A stretch of 64,000 nt of DNA from Microbacterium sp. C5A9 (GTDB lineage: Bacteria; Actinomycetota; Actinomycetes; Actinomycetales; Microbacteriaceae), in the NCBI RefSeq assembly GCF_022627955.1, contig NZ_JABXGD010000009.1, forward strand, positions 124,001 to 188,000. Direction: 5' to 3'. Numbering within the stretch: position 1 is the first letter of the stretch; each line of letters begins with the position of its first letter. This document shows positions 27,137-41,438 of the stretch, piece after piece. Made by a program: the position numbers and the translations under genes. The notes under the pieces were generated by a model. It saw only the letters and a list, made by a program, of their open reading frames with translations. It did not search any database and had not been told where the DNA came from.

Positions 27137-28363
27137 ATGCCCCTCGCGCGCCGCCTGAGACTCGTCGATGCCGTCGCCATCGGCCTCGGTTCGATGATCG
27201 GGGCCGGCGTGTTCGCGGTCTGGGCACCCGCGGTGGGCGTCGCCGGCAGCGGCATCCTCGTCGCCCTCGCGATCGCCGCGCTCGTCGCCTACTGCAACGC
27301 GACCGCGTCGGCACAGCTCGCCGCCGCACATCCTGTGGCCGGGGGCACCTACGCGTATGCCCGCGCGGAGATCGGTCCGTGGTGGGGCTTCGTGGCCGGA
27401 TGGAGCTTCGTGGTCGGCAAGATCGCCAGCTGCGCGGCGATGGCGTTGACCTTCGCCGCCTACGCCGCACCCGAGGGCTGGCAGGTGCCCGTCGCGGCGA
27501 CGGCCGTCGTCGGTCTCGCGGCCGTCAACTGCTTCGGCGTGACGCGCACCGCGCTGCTCACCCGCATCCTCGTCGTCTGCTCGCTGCTGGGACTCGCCGT
27601 CGTCGTCGCGATCGGCCTCGGCACGGCATCCGCCGCACACCCGACCCCGCTCCCGGATGCCACCGCCTACGGAGTGCTGCAGGGCGCGGGCCTGCTGTTC
27701 TTCGCGTTCGCGGGGTACGCACGGATCGCCACCATGGGCGAGGAGGTCGTGGACCCCGCGCGGACGATCCCCCGCGCGATCGCGCTCGCCCTCGGCGGCG
27801 CCGTCGTCGTCTACACGCTGGTCGCGATCACGGTCGTCGTGGCGCTCGGCGCCGACGTCGTCACGAGCGCAGCACCCCTCGCCGACGTGCTCTCGGCGGC
27901 CGGGTGGGCACCGCTCGCGCCGATCGTCCGGGTCACGGCGGCGGCGGCCTCGCTCGGCGCCCTGCTCGCGCTCCTCACCGGGATCGGGCGCACCACGCTC
28001 GCCATGGCGCGGGAGGCGGACCTGCCCCGCGCTCTCGCGGCGGTCGACGAGCGCTGGCAGGCGCCTCGGCGGGCCGAGATCGCGATCGCGCTCATCGTGG
28101 TCGCGATCGTGCTCGTCGCCGATCTGCGCGATGCGATCGGCTTCTCATCCTTCGGCGTGCTGCTCTACTACCTGATCGCGAACGCCGCGGCGTTCCGCCA
28201 GCACGGAGACGCCAGACGGTATCCGCGAGCCCTCCAGATCGTCGGGATTGTCGGCTGCCTGCTGCTGGTGAACACGCTGCCTGTTCTGGCCTCGGCGATC
28301 GGCACGGTCGTGGTGCTCCTCGGAGTCGCCTACCGCCTGATCCGCCTCCGGCTCACCCGCTGA
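27137..28363 (+). CDS. APC superfamily amino acid permease
   Basis: A 408-residue membrane protein with about 12 hydrophobic segments. The first carries the APC substrate-binding turn VAIGLGSMIGAGVF, and PVAGGTYAYARAEIGPWWGF and FFAFAGYARIATMGEEVVDPART follow, all standard for the family. The likely function is amino acid or polyamine uptake; the substrate is not identifiable. Upstream, CACGAT sits six bases before ATG, a near match to the leaderless pattern. It converges with the SGNH hydrolase gene. Confidence 0.9.
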   Translation: MPLARRLRLVDAVAIGLGSMIGAGVFAVWAPAVGVAGSGILVALAIAALVAYCNATASAQLAAAHPVAGGTYAYARAEIGPWWGFVAGWSFVVGKIASCAAMALTFAAYAAPEGWQVPVAATAVVGLAAVNCFGVTRTALLTRILVVCSLLGLAVVVAIGLGTASAAHPTPLPDATAYGVLQGAGLLFFAFAGYARIATMGEEVVDPARTIPRAIALALGGAVVVYTLVAITVVVALGADVVTSAAPLADVLSAAGWAPLAPIVRVTAAAASLGALLALLTGIGRTTLAMAREADLPRALAAVDERWQAPRRAEIAIALIVVAIVLVADLRDAIGFSSFGVLLYYLIANAAAFRQHGDARRYPRALQIVGIVGCLLLVNTLPVLASAIGTVVVLLGVAYRLIRLRLTR

Positions 28364-28406
28364 CCGGGGTTCGGTCGATCATGCGACAGCGGATGCGGTG
28401 CCTCCC

Positions 28407-29219
28407 TCAGCGCGGGGTGGGGCGACGAGAGACGAGTGCCGCCTCGGCGGCGAGACAGACGGCGGGAAGCAGCGCCTCGGCCGTGCGCCGATAGCCGAGA
28501 GCGCTCGGATGGAATCGATCCATGCTGAACATCGCATCAGGATCGTCGAAGAACATCGCACCGACCGCTCGGCGGAGATCGACGGGCCTCGCCCCTGCGG
28601 CGACAGCCGTGGCGGTCTGCGCCATAGACAGCCGACGTGACATGCCGGAGACCAGTCTCCGCAGCGGCTGAGGCACAGGCCGCAGCGCACCGAGATCGGG
28701 ACAGGTGCCGACGACGACCTCGGCACCGCGGCGGCGCAGTCGCAGGATCGCATCCCGCAGATGCTGCGTCGATACCGCGACCGGCAGGCGGTGCGTGACG
28801 TCGTTGCCGCCCACCACGATCACGGCGACGTGCGGAGCGTAGTCCGCCGGCAGGGCGTCGAGCTGACCCGCCAGATCGGGCGACTCCGAGCCGACGACGG
28901 CCGCCGTGCGCAGACGGACGGGACGGCCCATGCGCCGCGCCGTGCCCTTGGCGAGGCGACCGCCGAGCGTCTGCTTGCGACGCTCGGCACCGAGGCCGGC
29001 CGCGAGCGAGTCGCCGAGCACGAGCATGTCGATCGGCTCTCCGCCGAGCGACGGCCGCCAGACCCGATCGGCATCGATCGACAGCTCGCCGAGCGGTTTT
29101 CCGATGCGACGGCGGGCGACCGCGGCCTGATGCGAGAGAGCGAACCGGATGCCGGCGGCCACAGCCATGACCGCGACACCGAGCCCGGCGAGGGCGACGA
29201 CGACCTGCTGTCGACTCAT
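28407..29219 (-). CDS. SGNH/GDSL hydrolase, membrane-anchored
   Basis: A 270-residue protein with an N-terminal hydrophobic anchor (about residues 5-27) and an SGNH esterase domain: block I MLVLGDSLAAGLG with the nucleophile Ser71, block III VGGNDVTH with the Asn, and block V DRFHPSALG supplying the Asp-His pair. Such enzymes deacylate lipids or cell-wall polysaccharides. It is 78 bases downstream of hisS and may be co-transcribed. Confidence 0.9.
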   Translation of the reverse strand: MSRQQVVVALAGLGVAVMAVAAGIRFALSHQAAVARRRIGKPLGELSIDADRVWRPSLGGEPIDMLVLGDSLAAGLGAERRKQTLGGRLAKGTARRMGRPVRLRTAAVVGSESPDLAGQLDALPADYAPHVAVIVVGGNDVTHRLPVAVSTQHLRDAILRLRRRGAEVVVGTCPDLGALRPVPQPLRRLVSGMSRRLSMAQTATAVAAGARPVDLRRAVGAMFFDDPDAMFSMDRFHPSALGYRRTAEALLPAVCLAAEAALVSRRPTPR

Positions 29220-29297
29220 GCACCGATTCGAGCCGACCCGGATGAACGCCCCGTGAACGGAGCCCTGCGGCGACTCGGGACGGAGCCGCGCAGCGAC

Positions 29298-30575
29298 TCA
29301 GGACAGCGGCTTGAGCTCCAGCTGCGCCGTGCCGGCGGCGACCGTCGCGAACTCCGTGTATCCGTCGGCGGCCGAGCGCTCGAGCAGAGCCTTCACGTTC
29401 TTCGTGCGCCGCTCCAACCGCACCCTGGCACCGGCCGCCACGAGTCCGGCCTTGTGGGTCACGAGCTCGGCGACCGGCACGTCGGCGTCGTGGATGAGCA
29501 CGACCGCCCGCTCGCCGGCATCCGTCCCCGCCGTCACGAGGTCGACCAGGCGCTCGAAGCCGAGCGAGAACCCGACCGCCGGCACCTGCTGTCCGAGGAA
29601 GCGCCCGATCATGCCGTCGTAGCGCCCTCCCCCGCCCAGCGAGTACGACACCGAGGGGTGCGCGAGCTCGAAGATGGTGCCGGTGTAGTACCCCATGCCG
29701 CGCACGAGGAACGGATCGAAGACCAGGGGGATGTCGGTCGCGTCGCGGCCGACCGCGACCGCCTCTCCGATGCCGACGAGGTGCCCGACGATCTCCTCCG
29801 GTGCGTTCTCGGGCAGCGCCTTGCGGATCTGACGCTCGCCGAACGGGTTGTACTCCATGGTCTGCGGGCGGCGCAGGAACTCCTCGAACGCATCGACGGC
29901 GGATGCGGCGGCACCGCGCTCGCGCAGTTCCGCCGCGACCCCCTCGGGGCCGATCTTGTCGAGCTTGTCGATCGTGATCAGCACACCGGGGCGCTCCTCG
30001 GCGGTGAATCCGAAGCTGTCGAGCATCCAGTCGAGCGCACGCCGGTCGTTGATGCGCACGGTCGCACCCTCGAGCCCGAGCGCATCCACGGCATCGAGCG
30101 AGGCGACCATGAGCTCGGCCTCGGCGCGTGCGGAGTCGTCGCCGATGATGTCGATGTCGCACTGCACGAACTGGCGGTATCGACCCTTCTGCGGACGCTC
30201 GGCACGCCAGACCGGACCGATCTGGATGGCGCGGAACACCCCGGGCAGCTGACCGCGGTTGCTCGCGTAGAAGCGCGCGAGCGGCACCGTGAGGTCGTAG
30301 CGCAGGCCGAGGTCTGCGAGAGCCCCCTGGTCGTCGGCCGCCTCGCGGATCGCCTCGGCATCGAGGCCGCGCCGCAGCACGTTGTAGGCGAGCTTCTCGT
30401 TGTCGCCGCCGATGCCGGCGTGCAGGCGCGAGTACTCCTCGAGGGCAGGCGTCTCGATCTCGTCGAACCCGTGCGAGCGATAGCGATCGCGGATGACGGA
30501 GAGCACGCGCTCACGGCGAGCCTTGTCGGCGGGGAGGATGTCGCGCATGCCGCGCGGCGGATTCACAGTAGCCAC
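29298..30575 (-). CDS. hisS: Histidyl-tRNA synthetase
   Basis: A class II aminoacyl-tRNA synthetase of 425 residues from the GTG at 30575 (GGAAGG eight bases upstream; another GTG three codons later is possible). Motif 1 is NPPRGMRDILPADKARRERV, motif 2 is VWRAERPQKGRYRQFVQCD, the histidine-A loop is VRGMGYYTGTIFE, and motif 3 is VGFSLGFERLVDL. The anticodon-binding domain occupies the last 90 residues. It is 38 bases downstream of mazG. Confidence 0.97.
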   Translation of the reverse strand: MATVNPPRGMRDILPADKARRERVLSVIRDRYRSHGFDEIETPALEEYSRLHAGIGGDNEKLAYNVLRRGLDAEAIREAADDQGALADLGLRYDLTVPLARFYASNRGQLPGVFRAIQIGPVWRAERPQKGRYRQFVQCDIDIIGDDSARAEAELMVASLDAVDALGLEGATVRINDRRALDWMLDSFGFTAEERPGVLITIDKLDKIGPEGVAAELRERGAAASAVDAFEEFLRRPQTMEYNPFGERQIRKALPENAPEEIVGHLVGIGEAVAVGRDATDIPLVFDPFLVRGMGYYTGTIFELAHPSVSYSLGGGGRYDGMIGRFLGQQVPAVGFSLGFERLVDLVTAGTDAGERAVVLIHDADVPVAELVTHKAGLVAAGARVRLERRTKNVKALLERSAADGYTEFATVAAGTAQLELKPLS

Positions 30576-30613
30576 GCCTCCATCCTTCCAGGTCGTCGGG
30601 GTGCCCTGTGGCG

Positions 30614-31297
30614 TCAGGCCCCGGACTCGGTGTCGTGAACCCGGGACTCGGCGTCGCGCACGTCGGCCTCGAGGGCACGAAGCCGTTCGCGCAGTGCGCG
30701 CTCGGCATCCCATCCCTCGGCGCGGGCCACCGCGACGAGACCGAGGAGCGCCTCGCCGAGCTCGGCCTCGCTCGACGGCACCGCCGCCGTGGCGCCCCCG
30801 GTCGGAACGGCGACCGGCACACCGGCACCGGCCGCTCTGCCGACGACCTTCTGCGCCAGGGCGAGGGCGGGCATCCCCGCCGGGATGCCGTCGAGCACGC
30901 TGCGCCGTGTGCGCTTCTCGGCCGCCTTCGCGGCGTTCCAGTGCACGAGCACCGCCTCCGGCGTCGTCGCGACCTCGCCGGCGAACACGTGCGGATGCCG
31001 CCGGACCATCTTCTCGGTCAGCGTGTCGGCGACGTCGTCGATGTCGAAGGGCTCATCGGGATCCTGCGCCGCGATCGCGGCATGGAACAGCACCTGCCAG
31101 AGCAGATCTCCGAGCTCTTCGCGGAGGTCGGCGCGCGTGCCGCTCTCGACCGCCTCGATGACCTCGTGCGATTCCTCGATGAGGTACGGCACGAGGTCGC
31201 GGTGGGTGATCTGCTGCGACCAGACGCACCGCTCACGGACCTCGCGCATCGTCTCGGCGGCCGCACGAAGCGAATCGCGTTGCTGCTCTGCGGTCAT
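30614..31297 (-). CDS. mazG: MazG family nucleoside triphosphate pyrophosphohydrolase
   Basis: A 227-residue protein. The MazG motif EESHEVIEAVESG (EExxE) followed by REELGDLLWQVLFHA (ExxD) supplies the Mg-binding residues, and TEKMVRRHPHVF is also family-typical. The enzyme removes pyrophosphate from aberrant or excess NTPs. It has one complete MazG domain plus a partial second half, as in mycobacterial forms. The ATG follows GAGGAGGAA. It lies between nhaA and hisS with short gaps. Confidence 0.94.
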   Translation of the reverse strand: MTAEQQRDSLRAAAETMREVRERCVWSQQITHRDLVPYLIEESHEVIEAVESGTRADLREELGDLLWQVLFHAAIAAQDPDEPFDIDDVADTLTEKMVRRHPHVFAGEVATTPEAVLVHWNAAKAAEKRTRRSVLDGIPAGMPALALAQKVVGRAAGAGVPVAVPTGGATAAVPSSEAELGEALLGLVAVARAEGWDAERALRERLRALEADVRDAESRVHDTESGA

Positions 31298-31334
31298 TGT
31301 TCCTCCTCGTAGATGCTCATGCCGTCGCACGGGC

Positions 31335-32510
31335 TCATGACGTCGCAGCGCCCAGGCGTCGATACGACCGCGCACGGAGCGAGACGATCACGGCCGAGAG
31401 CACGAGCGCCAGGAGCGAGCCGACCAGCACGCCCAGGATCGCCTGGTCGCGGATGCCGTCATCCGACGCGAAAGCGAGATTCGCCAGCAGCAGCGACACC
31501 GTGAACCCGATGCCGCCCAGCGCACCCGCAGCGAGGATGTCGCCGAACGGCAGCGCGGGAGCCGCCCCGCGAGGTCTGATGCGCATGGCGAGCCATCCGA
31601 ACACCGAGATTCCGACGATCTTGCCGACCGGCAGCGCCACCACGATGCCCCAGAACGCCGGCGAGAGTTCGGAGAGAGCGAGGTCGGGGATCACGACGAA
31701 GGCGGCGACGAAGGCGAAGACCGGCAGGATCACGCCGTTGACCGCGGGTTCGAGGGCATGCCGTGCACGGGCCGCGGGCACCGGCGACATCACGAGACCG
31801 AGCAGGACTCCGGCGATCGTGGCATGGATGCCGGACGACGCGACGAGCCCCCAGGCGACGACGCCGACGAGCACCATCGCGACGGCGACGGCCGGGTGCC
31901 CCTGCGCATGCAGGACCCTGCTGAGCAGCCAGAACACCGCCACGGCGACGACGGCGAGCGCGAGCAGCAGCCACTGCACGTCGTGCGCGAACAGCACGGC
32001 GATGAAGACGATGCCGATGATGTCGTCGAGGATCGCGAGCGCCAGCAGGAACACGCGCACGGTCGACGGCAGCCCGCGTCCGAACATCGCGAGCACCCCG
32101 AGCGCGAAGGCGATGTCTGTCGCGGTGGGGATCGGCCAGCCCGTGACGGTCGCCGGATCGCCGGCGATGAGCAGGTAGACCGCGATCGGCACCAGCACAC
32201 CGCCCGCAGCCGCGATCGCCGGCTGCACGGCCTTGCGCGGGGAGTCGAGCTCGCCGTGCGTCAGCTCGTGCCGCAGCTCGATCGCCACGACGAGGAAGAA
32301 CACCGCCAGGAGGCCGTCGGAGACCCAGTGCGAGATCGACAGATCGAGAGAGGTGCCCGGCACGGCGATGTGGAAGTCGAGGACCGCGGCGAGCGCATCG
32401 TGCGCGGGGATGTTCGCCGCCAGCAGGCCGAGCCCGGCGGCGACGAGGAGCAGGACAGCGGGGAACTGCTGCCCACGGAGGGGGTTCGCGGAGATGCGCA
32501 TCGCCCCCAT
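31335..32510 (-). CDS. nhaA: NhaA-type Na+/H+ antiporter
   Basis: A 391-residue protein with about 12 membrane segments that exchanges two protons for one sodium. The conserved ion-site aspartates are in PTATDIAFALG (Asp132) and LDDIIGI (Asp162, Asp163), matching Asp133/163/164 of the E. coli protein. VAIELRHELTHGEL is also typical. It leads the minus-strand series nhaA-mazG-hisS-SGNH and is divergent from ppc. Confidence 0.95.
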   Translation of the reverse strand: MGAMRISANPLRGQQFPAVLLLVAAGLGLLAANIPAHDALAAVLDFHIAVPGTSLDLSISHWVSDGLLAVFFLVVAIELRHELTHGELDSPRKAVQPAIAAAGGVLVPIAVYLLIAGDPATVTGWPIPTATDIAFALGVLAMFGRGLPSTVRVFLLALAILDDIIGIVFIAVLFAHDVQWLLLALAVVAVAVFWLLSRVLHAQGHPAVAVAMVLVGVVAWGLVASSGIHATIAGVLLGLVMSPVPAARARHALEPAVNGVILPVFAFVAAFVVIPDLALSELSPAFWGIVVALPVGKIVGISVFGWLAMRIRPRGAAPALPFGDILAAGALGGIGFTVSLLLANLAFASDDGIRDQAILGVLVGSLLALVLSAVIVSLRARSYRRLGAATS

Positions 32511-32591
32511 GGTAGTTCTCCCCCTCCCGCATCCGTCCCGTCTCGTGCGTCTCGGATCGTCATGCGTTCAGAGCACCACCCCGACCCGGGA

Positions 32592-32603
32592 TACTCTCGA
32601 ACG
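32592..32603 (+). promoter_or_regulatory. Leaderless -10 box for ppc
   Basis: TACTCT at 32592-32597, six bases, then GTG at 32604. It supports the start over the long frame reaching back to 31758. Confidence 0.55.
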
Positions 32604-36828
<4,225 letters not shown>

Positions 36829-36851
36829 CCCTCCCCGCTCGTCGAACACGA

Positions 36852-36890
36852 CAGAAGAGCCGCCCTCCCTCCCGGTGGGCGGCTCTTCTG
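36852..36890. terminator. Bidirectional terminator between gdhA and the APC permease
   Basis: A perfect 14-bp stem joins 36852-36865 (cagaagagccgccc) and 36877-36890. It lies between converging stops at 36828 and 36916. Confidence 0.82.
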
Positions 36891-36915
36891 CATCGCGGTT
36901 CCTCCCGAAGCCGTC

Positions 36916-38343
36916 TCAGGTCTCGTCGACAGGGACCTTCACGACCTTGTTGAATCCGGTCACCGCCTGGTTCTCGTCGAAGGCGACGACCTTCTTGCGG
37001 AAGCCCCTCGTGATGACGGCCAGATAGATCACGCCGAGTGCCGTCCAGATGAGTCCGCCGGTCAGCGCATCCGCGTGGAGGTTCGCCCACAGCAGCCCCG
37101 TGAGCAGCATTCCGATGCCGGGCATGACGATGTAGTTGAACACGTCGCCCGGCGTCTTGCGGCGCCCCTTGCGCACCGCGAACCAGGCGATCACCGAGAT
37201 GTTCACGAAGGTGAACGCGATGAGTGCCCCGTAGTTGATCCATGCCGCGATCAGCTCGAGGGTGAACGGGATCGCGAGCAGCGAGATCGCACCGACCAGC
37301 ACGATGTTGAACGTCGGCGTGTGCGTGCGCGGGTTGATGTAGCCGAAGGCCCGCTGCGGGAGCACGTTGTTGCGTCCCATCACGAGCAGCATGCGCGAGA
37401 CCGAGGCGTGCGAGGCGAGGCCCGATGCGAGGGTCGCGCAGAATCCGGCGGCGGTCAGCACCGCCATGAGCACGTCTCCACCGACGAGTCCGCCGATGAT
37501 CGGCAGCGTGGAGTCCTCGACGAACTGCATGTCTCCCCCGGGCGCGAACTCGTTCCAGTCGGGGAATCGCAGCTGGGTGACGTACGCGGCGATGAGGAAG
37601 ATCGCGCCGCCCAGCAGCACGGTGAGGAGGATCGCCTTCGGCATGATCTTCGGATCCTTCGCCTCTTCCGCGTACATCGTCACGGCGTCGAAGCCGATGA
37701 ACGAGAAGCAGACGATCGTGGCGCCCATGAGCACCGCGCCGATCGTCGCACCGTCGTGGATGAAGGGTGCGGCGGAGGCGATCGTGGACGCGCCCTCGCC
37801 GCGCATGAGCTGCGCGACGACCATGACCACGAACACCGCCATCACGACGATCGAGAACACGAGCAGGATCATGTTCATGTTCGAGGTGCCGCGCATGGTC
37901 ATGTAGATGATCGACGTGACGAGGATGCAGTAGAGCACGACCCAGATCCACCCGGGGATGTCGGGGAACAGCGCCTCGAGGTAGCTGCGGATGATGAGGC
38001 AGTTGACCATCGGCAGGAGCACGTAGTCGATGAGCGAGGTCCACCCCACCATGAATCCCAGGTTCGGGTGGATGGACTCGCGCACGTAGGTGTACGCGGA
38101 CCCGGCGCTCGGGATGGCGCTGGAGATCTTGCCGTAGCTGATGGCGGTGAACACCATCACGACGAGCGCGACGAGATATGCGGCGGGAACGACGTTGTCG
38201 GTGTCGCGGGCGACCATGCCGAACGTGTCGAAGACGACCGTCGGCGTCATGTAGCCGAGACCGAGTCCTACGATCGCCCACAGGCCGAGGTTGCGCCGGA
38301 GCGTTCCTCCGCCCTGCGCCAGCGGCTTCGTCTTGGTGGCCAT
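36916..38343 (-). CDS. APC family permease, putative amine/amino alcohol uptake
   Basis: A 475-residue protein with about 12 to 13 hydrophobic segments. LGLWAIVGLGLGYMTPTVVFDT replaces the first-helix G-rich turn, and FSFIGFDAVTMYAEEAKDPK, AGFCATLASGLASHASVSRML and ARKMGRNNVLP-like VMGRNNVLPQRAFGYINP follow. It resembles the putrescine importer/PuuP branch of the family. The ATG at 38343 follows AAGGAG with five-base spacing; an upstream ATG 20 codons earlier is rejected. It lies 155 bases downstream of the kinase-aminotransferase fusion, which suggests it imports that enzyme's substrate. Confidence 0.88.
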   Translation of the reverse strand: MATKTKPLAQGGGTLRRNLGLWAIVGLGLGYMTPTVVFDTFGMVARDTDNVVPAAYLVALVVMVFTAISYGKISSAIPSAGSAYTYVRESIHPNLGFMVGWTSLIDYVLLPMVNCLIIRSYLEALFPDIPGWIWVVLYCILVTSIIYMTMRGTSNMNMILLVFSIVVMAVFVVMVVAQLMRGEGASTIASAAPFIHDGATIGAVLMGATIVCFSFIGFDAVTMYAEEAKDPKIMPKAILLTVLLGGAIFLIAAYVTQLRFPDWNEFAPGGDMQFVEDSTLPIIGGLVGGDVLMAVLTAAGFCATLASGLASHASVSRMLLVMGRNNVLPQRAFGYINPRTHTPTFNIVLVGAISLLAIPFTLELIAAWINYGALIAFTFVNISVIAWFAVRKGRRKTPGDVFNYIVMPGIGMLLTGLLWANLHADALTGGLIWTALGVIYLAVITRGFRKKVVAFDENQAVTGFNKVVKVPVDET

Positions 38344-38498
38344 GTGCACTCCTTCGAGAACAGCAGCGGGGCCGGACCTCGGGTCATCCGGCTCTGTGAG
38401 CAACAGTATGGACCCGTGCTATTCCTCAGCGGAAGAGGCATTCCCATTCGAAATGCGCATTTAACATGACCGATTCGCGCGCTTTTCGAAGGCAGCGA

Positions 38499-41438
38499 TC
38501 ACCACCCTTCGCGCAGCACCCTGTCGAGCATCGCGACCACGTGGTCGGCGCTCTCGGCCGTGAGGCACAGGGGCGGTTTGATCTTGAGGACGTTCGACCG
38601 CTCCGACGTCGTCAGCACGATCACCCCGAGCTCGCGCAGCCGCTCGCAGATCGCGGCCGCCTCCGCATCCGCCGGCTCGAGAGTCTCCCTGTCGCGCACG
38701 AGCTCGACTCCGAGGTAGAGCCCCGCCCCGTGCACGGGGCCGACGAGCTCGTGCCGGTCAGCCAGCTCGCGCAGACCGTCGGCGAGACGTGTTCCGATCT
38801 CGAGGGCGTTGCGCTGCACGTCGTCGGCGATCATGGCGTCGAGCACCGCGAGCCCGACCCGGCAGCTGAGGGTGCTCCCACCCGCCGACGAGAAGAACTG
38901 CCCCTGACTGCTCAGGGCATCGGCGATCCGCTTCGACGTGATGACGCCGCCGATCGGGAACCCGTTGCCCATGGGCTTGGCGACGGTCACGATGTCGGGC
39001 ACGGCGCCGGACTGCTCGAACCCCCAGAACGTCGACCCCATGCGACCGAAGCCCACCTGCACCTCGTCGGCGATGCACAGACCGCCCCGCGCGCGCACAC
39101 GGTCGTAGGCGCCGGACAGGTACCCCTCGGGGAGCAGCACGCCACCCGCATTGCCGAGCACCGATTCGCACAGGAACGCGGCGACATCCCTCCCCTCGTC
39201 GGCGAGGCGATCGAGGTCGTGGTCCAGGTCGGCGAGATATCGATCGGCGGTCGCGTGCCCGCGGTAGGTGCCGCGGAAGGCATTCGGCACATCGGCGACG
39301 TGCACCCAGTCGGGCCGGGACTCGAGCGCGTGCGGATTGTCGTAGGCGCTGGTGGTGACGGCATCGCTCGCCATGGTCCAGCCGTGATACGCCTCGCGCA
39401 GCGCGACGACGGTGCGGCGACCGGTAGCCGCCTGCGCGAGGCGAAGGGCGAGATCGACGGCCTCGGAACCGCTGTTCACGAGCAGCACGGTGTCGAGCCC
39501 GCTCCCCTGCGGCATGAGAGCGACGAGACGCTCGCTGTACTCGGCGAGGTCTCGGAAAAGGAACCGGGAGTTGGTCGCGAGCGTGCGAAGCTGGCGGTCG
39601 GCCGCCGCGGCGATCGCGGGGTGCCCATGACCGAGGCCCGCGACGTTGTTGACCATGTCGACGTGGCTGCGACCGGTCGTGTCGATGAGGTGGTGACGCC
39701 AGCCGCGCTCGATCTGCGGCGGGTGCTCGTAGTAGCGCTCCTGCGCCTCGGCGAAGATGCGCTCGCGACGCGCGAGCTCATCGGCCGACTCGTCTCGTCG
39801 CGCCTGTGACGGGAGGCCCAGCAGCGGGGCCGGATCCGCAGACAGACGCGCCCAGGCGGTCACGCGCTCGGGCGTGACGAGGCGCGCGCGGTCGGAGAGC
39901 TCGTCGTGACCGGGCGCGTCGTCGCGCCGCACCGACAGGACGACGGTTCGCCTGTCGAACGACGCGGCGAGCTTGCCGATGTTCTCTCCGGCGTCGACGC
40001 GGGCGGAGCGCACCGGCTCGAGCTCGGCGGCGCGCATCTCGACGACCCAGCCGTCGTCGGTCGCGATGCGGACCCGCTCGCCCATCACCGACATCTCGCC
40101 GGCCACGGGAGCGAGCAGCCGCGATGACGGCCCCGGGGCGATGTGCAGCTCGGTCTCCACGGGCCAGGTGGCGGCGGGGTCGGCGGTGTCGACGGCGGTG
40201 CGGGTGAGGCGGAAGACGCCGTACGGCATCACCGCCACGCGGGCGCCGGCGGAGAAGGCCGTCTCGATGAGGGTGTTCTCGGCGTCGGCGAGCATCCAGC
40301 GCCCGGCATCCAGCGCGTCGGCCTCGACGCCGGCGTCGATCACGCTCAGAGGTCCGCTCACGTCGGGCAGGAAGCCGATGACCTCGCCGGAGAGCGCCGG
40401 CGCATCGAACGTCCGCGCCTCGAACCCGAGACGGCCAAGCACGTGCTCGGTCGCCTCGACGAGGGGCAGCGCCGTGGCTCCCTCGAAGATCGCCTGCTCC
40501 CCCGCGATGCGCTCGCGGGCGTAGTCGTTGTCGCCGTCGATCTCGAGCTGCCGCCAGCCACTCGCCACGAGCAGCGCGGCCCGAAGCACGATCAGCGGCC
40601 AGACGGCGAGCGCCTCGTCGCGGCTGAGCGGCGCCCCCGCGTGGAAGGCCACGACCGTGTCGACGACCCGCAGCGGCCGATCGGGCTCGTGATGCAGCAT
40701 CGACGAGGCGCAGACCGCCAGCTCCGCCACGCGCCATCCGAGGCCGAGGTCGCCCAGATCCAGCACGGTGCGCGGATGCAGTCTCGCGTCGGCGCCCCGT
40801 GCCCCCATGACGTTGTCGTCGGTGAGGTCGCCGTGGATCGGCTGCACCGGAAGGGCATCGACCACCAGCGACACGGCGGCCCAGGCCTCCTCGGCGGCCG
40901 TGAGCACCCTGCGCCGCAGCACCGGCTCGCCGATCGCGGGGGCGAGTGCACGGACCTGCTCGTGAGTCACGCGCATGTCCCACATCTGTTCGCGATCGAG
41001 TCCCGGATGCTCGATCGAGGCCAGGGCGTTCACGGATGCCGCGGCGAGCGCGCCGAACTCCGCGAGCACGACAGGGGCGAGGTACCCGGCGTCGACCAGC
41101 TCCTCTCCCTCGGCGAACTCGCTGCGCCGCACCGCGAACCCACGCCACCGCTGCGTCAGCGCACCGTCGAGACCCGGCAGCACAGCGGGGACGGGCACGC
41201 CCGCCGCGCGATAGGCCTCGAGCGCCAGGTGCTGGGCATCGCGGGCCTCGTCGCCGAACACCGGATTGTCCACCCGCAGCACACTGCGTGATCCGTCCGG
41301 CTCGGTCAGCACGAAGTTCCGGTCCTGGTTGCTGCCGAGCTCGGTCGCCTCCACCTCGATGCCCCAGAGCTCACGCGCGATCAGCGCGGCATCCGCCGCG
41401 CTCACCTCGGGACGCACGAGTCCTGCGCCGGCACTCAC
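38499..41438 (-). CDS. APH-type kinase / M23-like / class III aminotransferase fusion protein
   Basis: A 979-residue three-part protein. Residues about 1-340 form a small-molecule kinase fold with IHGDLTDDNVMG (near 201) and VLDLGDLG (near 225). About 390-520 form a beta domain resembling an M23 peptidase barrel (LHIAPGPSSRLLAPVAGEM), but without the zinc ligands. About 545-979 form a class III PLP aminotransferase with ADEVQVGFGRMGSTFWGFE and the PLP lysine in TVAKPMGNGFPIGGV. Related fusions are linked to phosphorylating an amino alcohol (ethanolamine, hydroxylysine) and then removing phosphate and ammonia by an AGXT2L-type phospho-lyase. That activity is inferred. It overlaps the hexapeptide gene by four bases. 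Confidence 0.9.
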   Translation of the reverse strand: MSAGAGLVRPEVSAADAALIARELWGIEVEATELGSNQDRNFVLTEPDGSRSVLRVDNPVFGDEARDAQHLALEAYRAAGVPVPAVLPGLDGALTQRWRGFAVRRSEFAEGEELVDAGYLAPVVLAEFGALAAASVNALASIEHPGLDREQMWDMRVTHEQVRALAPAIGEPVLRRRVLTAAEEAWAAVSLVVDALPVQPIHGDLTDDNVMGARGADARLHPRTVLDLGDLGLGWRVAELAVCASSMLHHEPDRPLRVVDTVVAFHAGAPLSRDEALAVWPLIVLRAALLVASGWRQLEIDGDNDYARERIAGEQAIFEGATALPLVEATEHVLGRLGFEARTFDAPALSGEVIGFLPDVSGPLSVIDAGVEADALDAGRWMLADAENTLIETAFSAGARVAVMPYGVFRLTRTAVDTADPAATWPVETELHIAPGPSSRLLAPVAGEMSVMGERVRIATDDGWVVEMRAAELEPVRSARVDAGENIGKLAASFDRRTVVLSVRRDDAPGHDELSDRARLVTPERVTAWARLSADPAPLLGLPSQARRDESADELARRERIFAEAQERYYEHPPQIERGWRHHLIDTTGRSHVDMVNNVAGLGHGHPAIAAAADRQLRTLATNSRFLFRDLAEYSERLVALMPQGSGLDTVLLVNSGSEAVDLALRLAQAATGRRTVVALREAYHGWTMASDAVTTSAYDNPHALESRPDWVHVADVPNAFRGTYRGHATADRYLADLDHDLDRLADEGRDVAAFLCESVLGNAGGVLLPEGYLSGAYDRVRARGGLCIADEVQVGFGRMGSTFWGFEQSGAVPDIVTVAKPMGNGFPIGGVITSKRIADALSSQGQFFSSAGGSTLSCRVGLAVLDAMIADDVQRNALEIGTRLADGLRELADRHELVGPVHGAGLYLGVELVRDRETLEPADAEAAAICERLRELGVIVLTTSERSNVLKIKPPLCLTAESADHVVAMLDRVLREGW

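Noticed and set aside
31758..32603. 282-codon upstream extension of the ppc frame
   Set aside because: It runs antisense to nhaA, reads as Arg/His/Asp-rich low-complexity sequence, and ppc family sequence starts only after the GTG at 32604.
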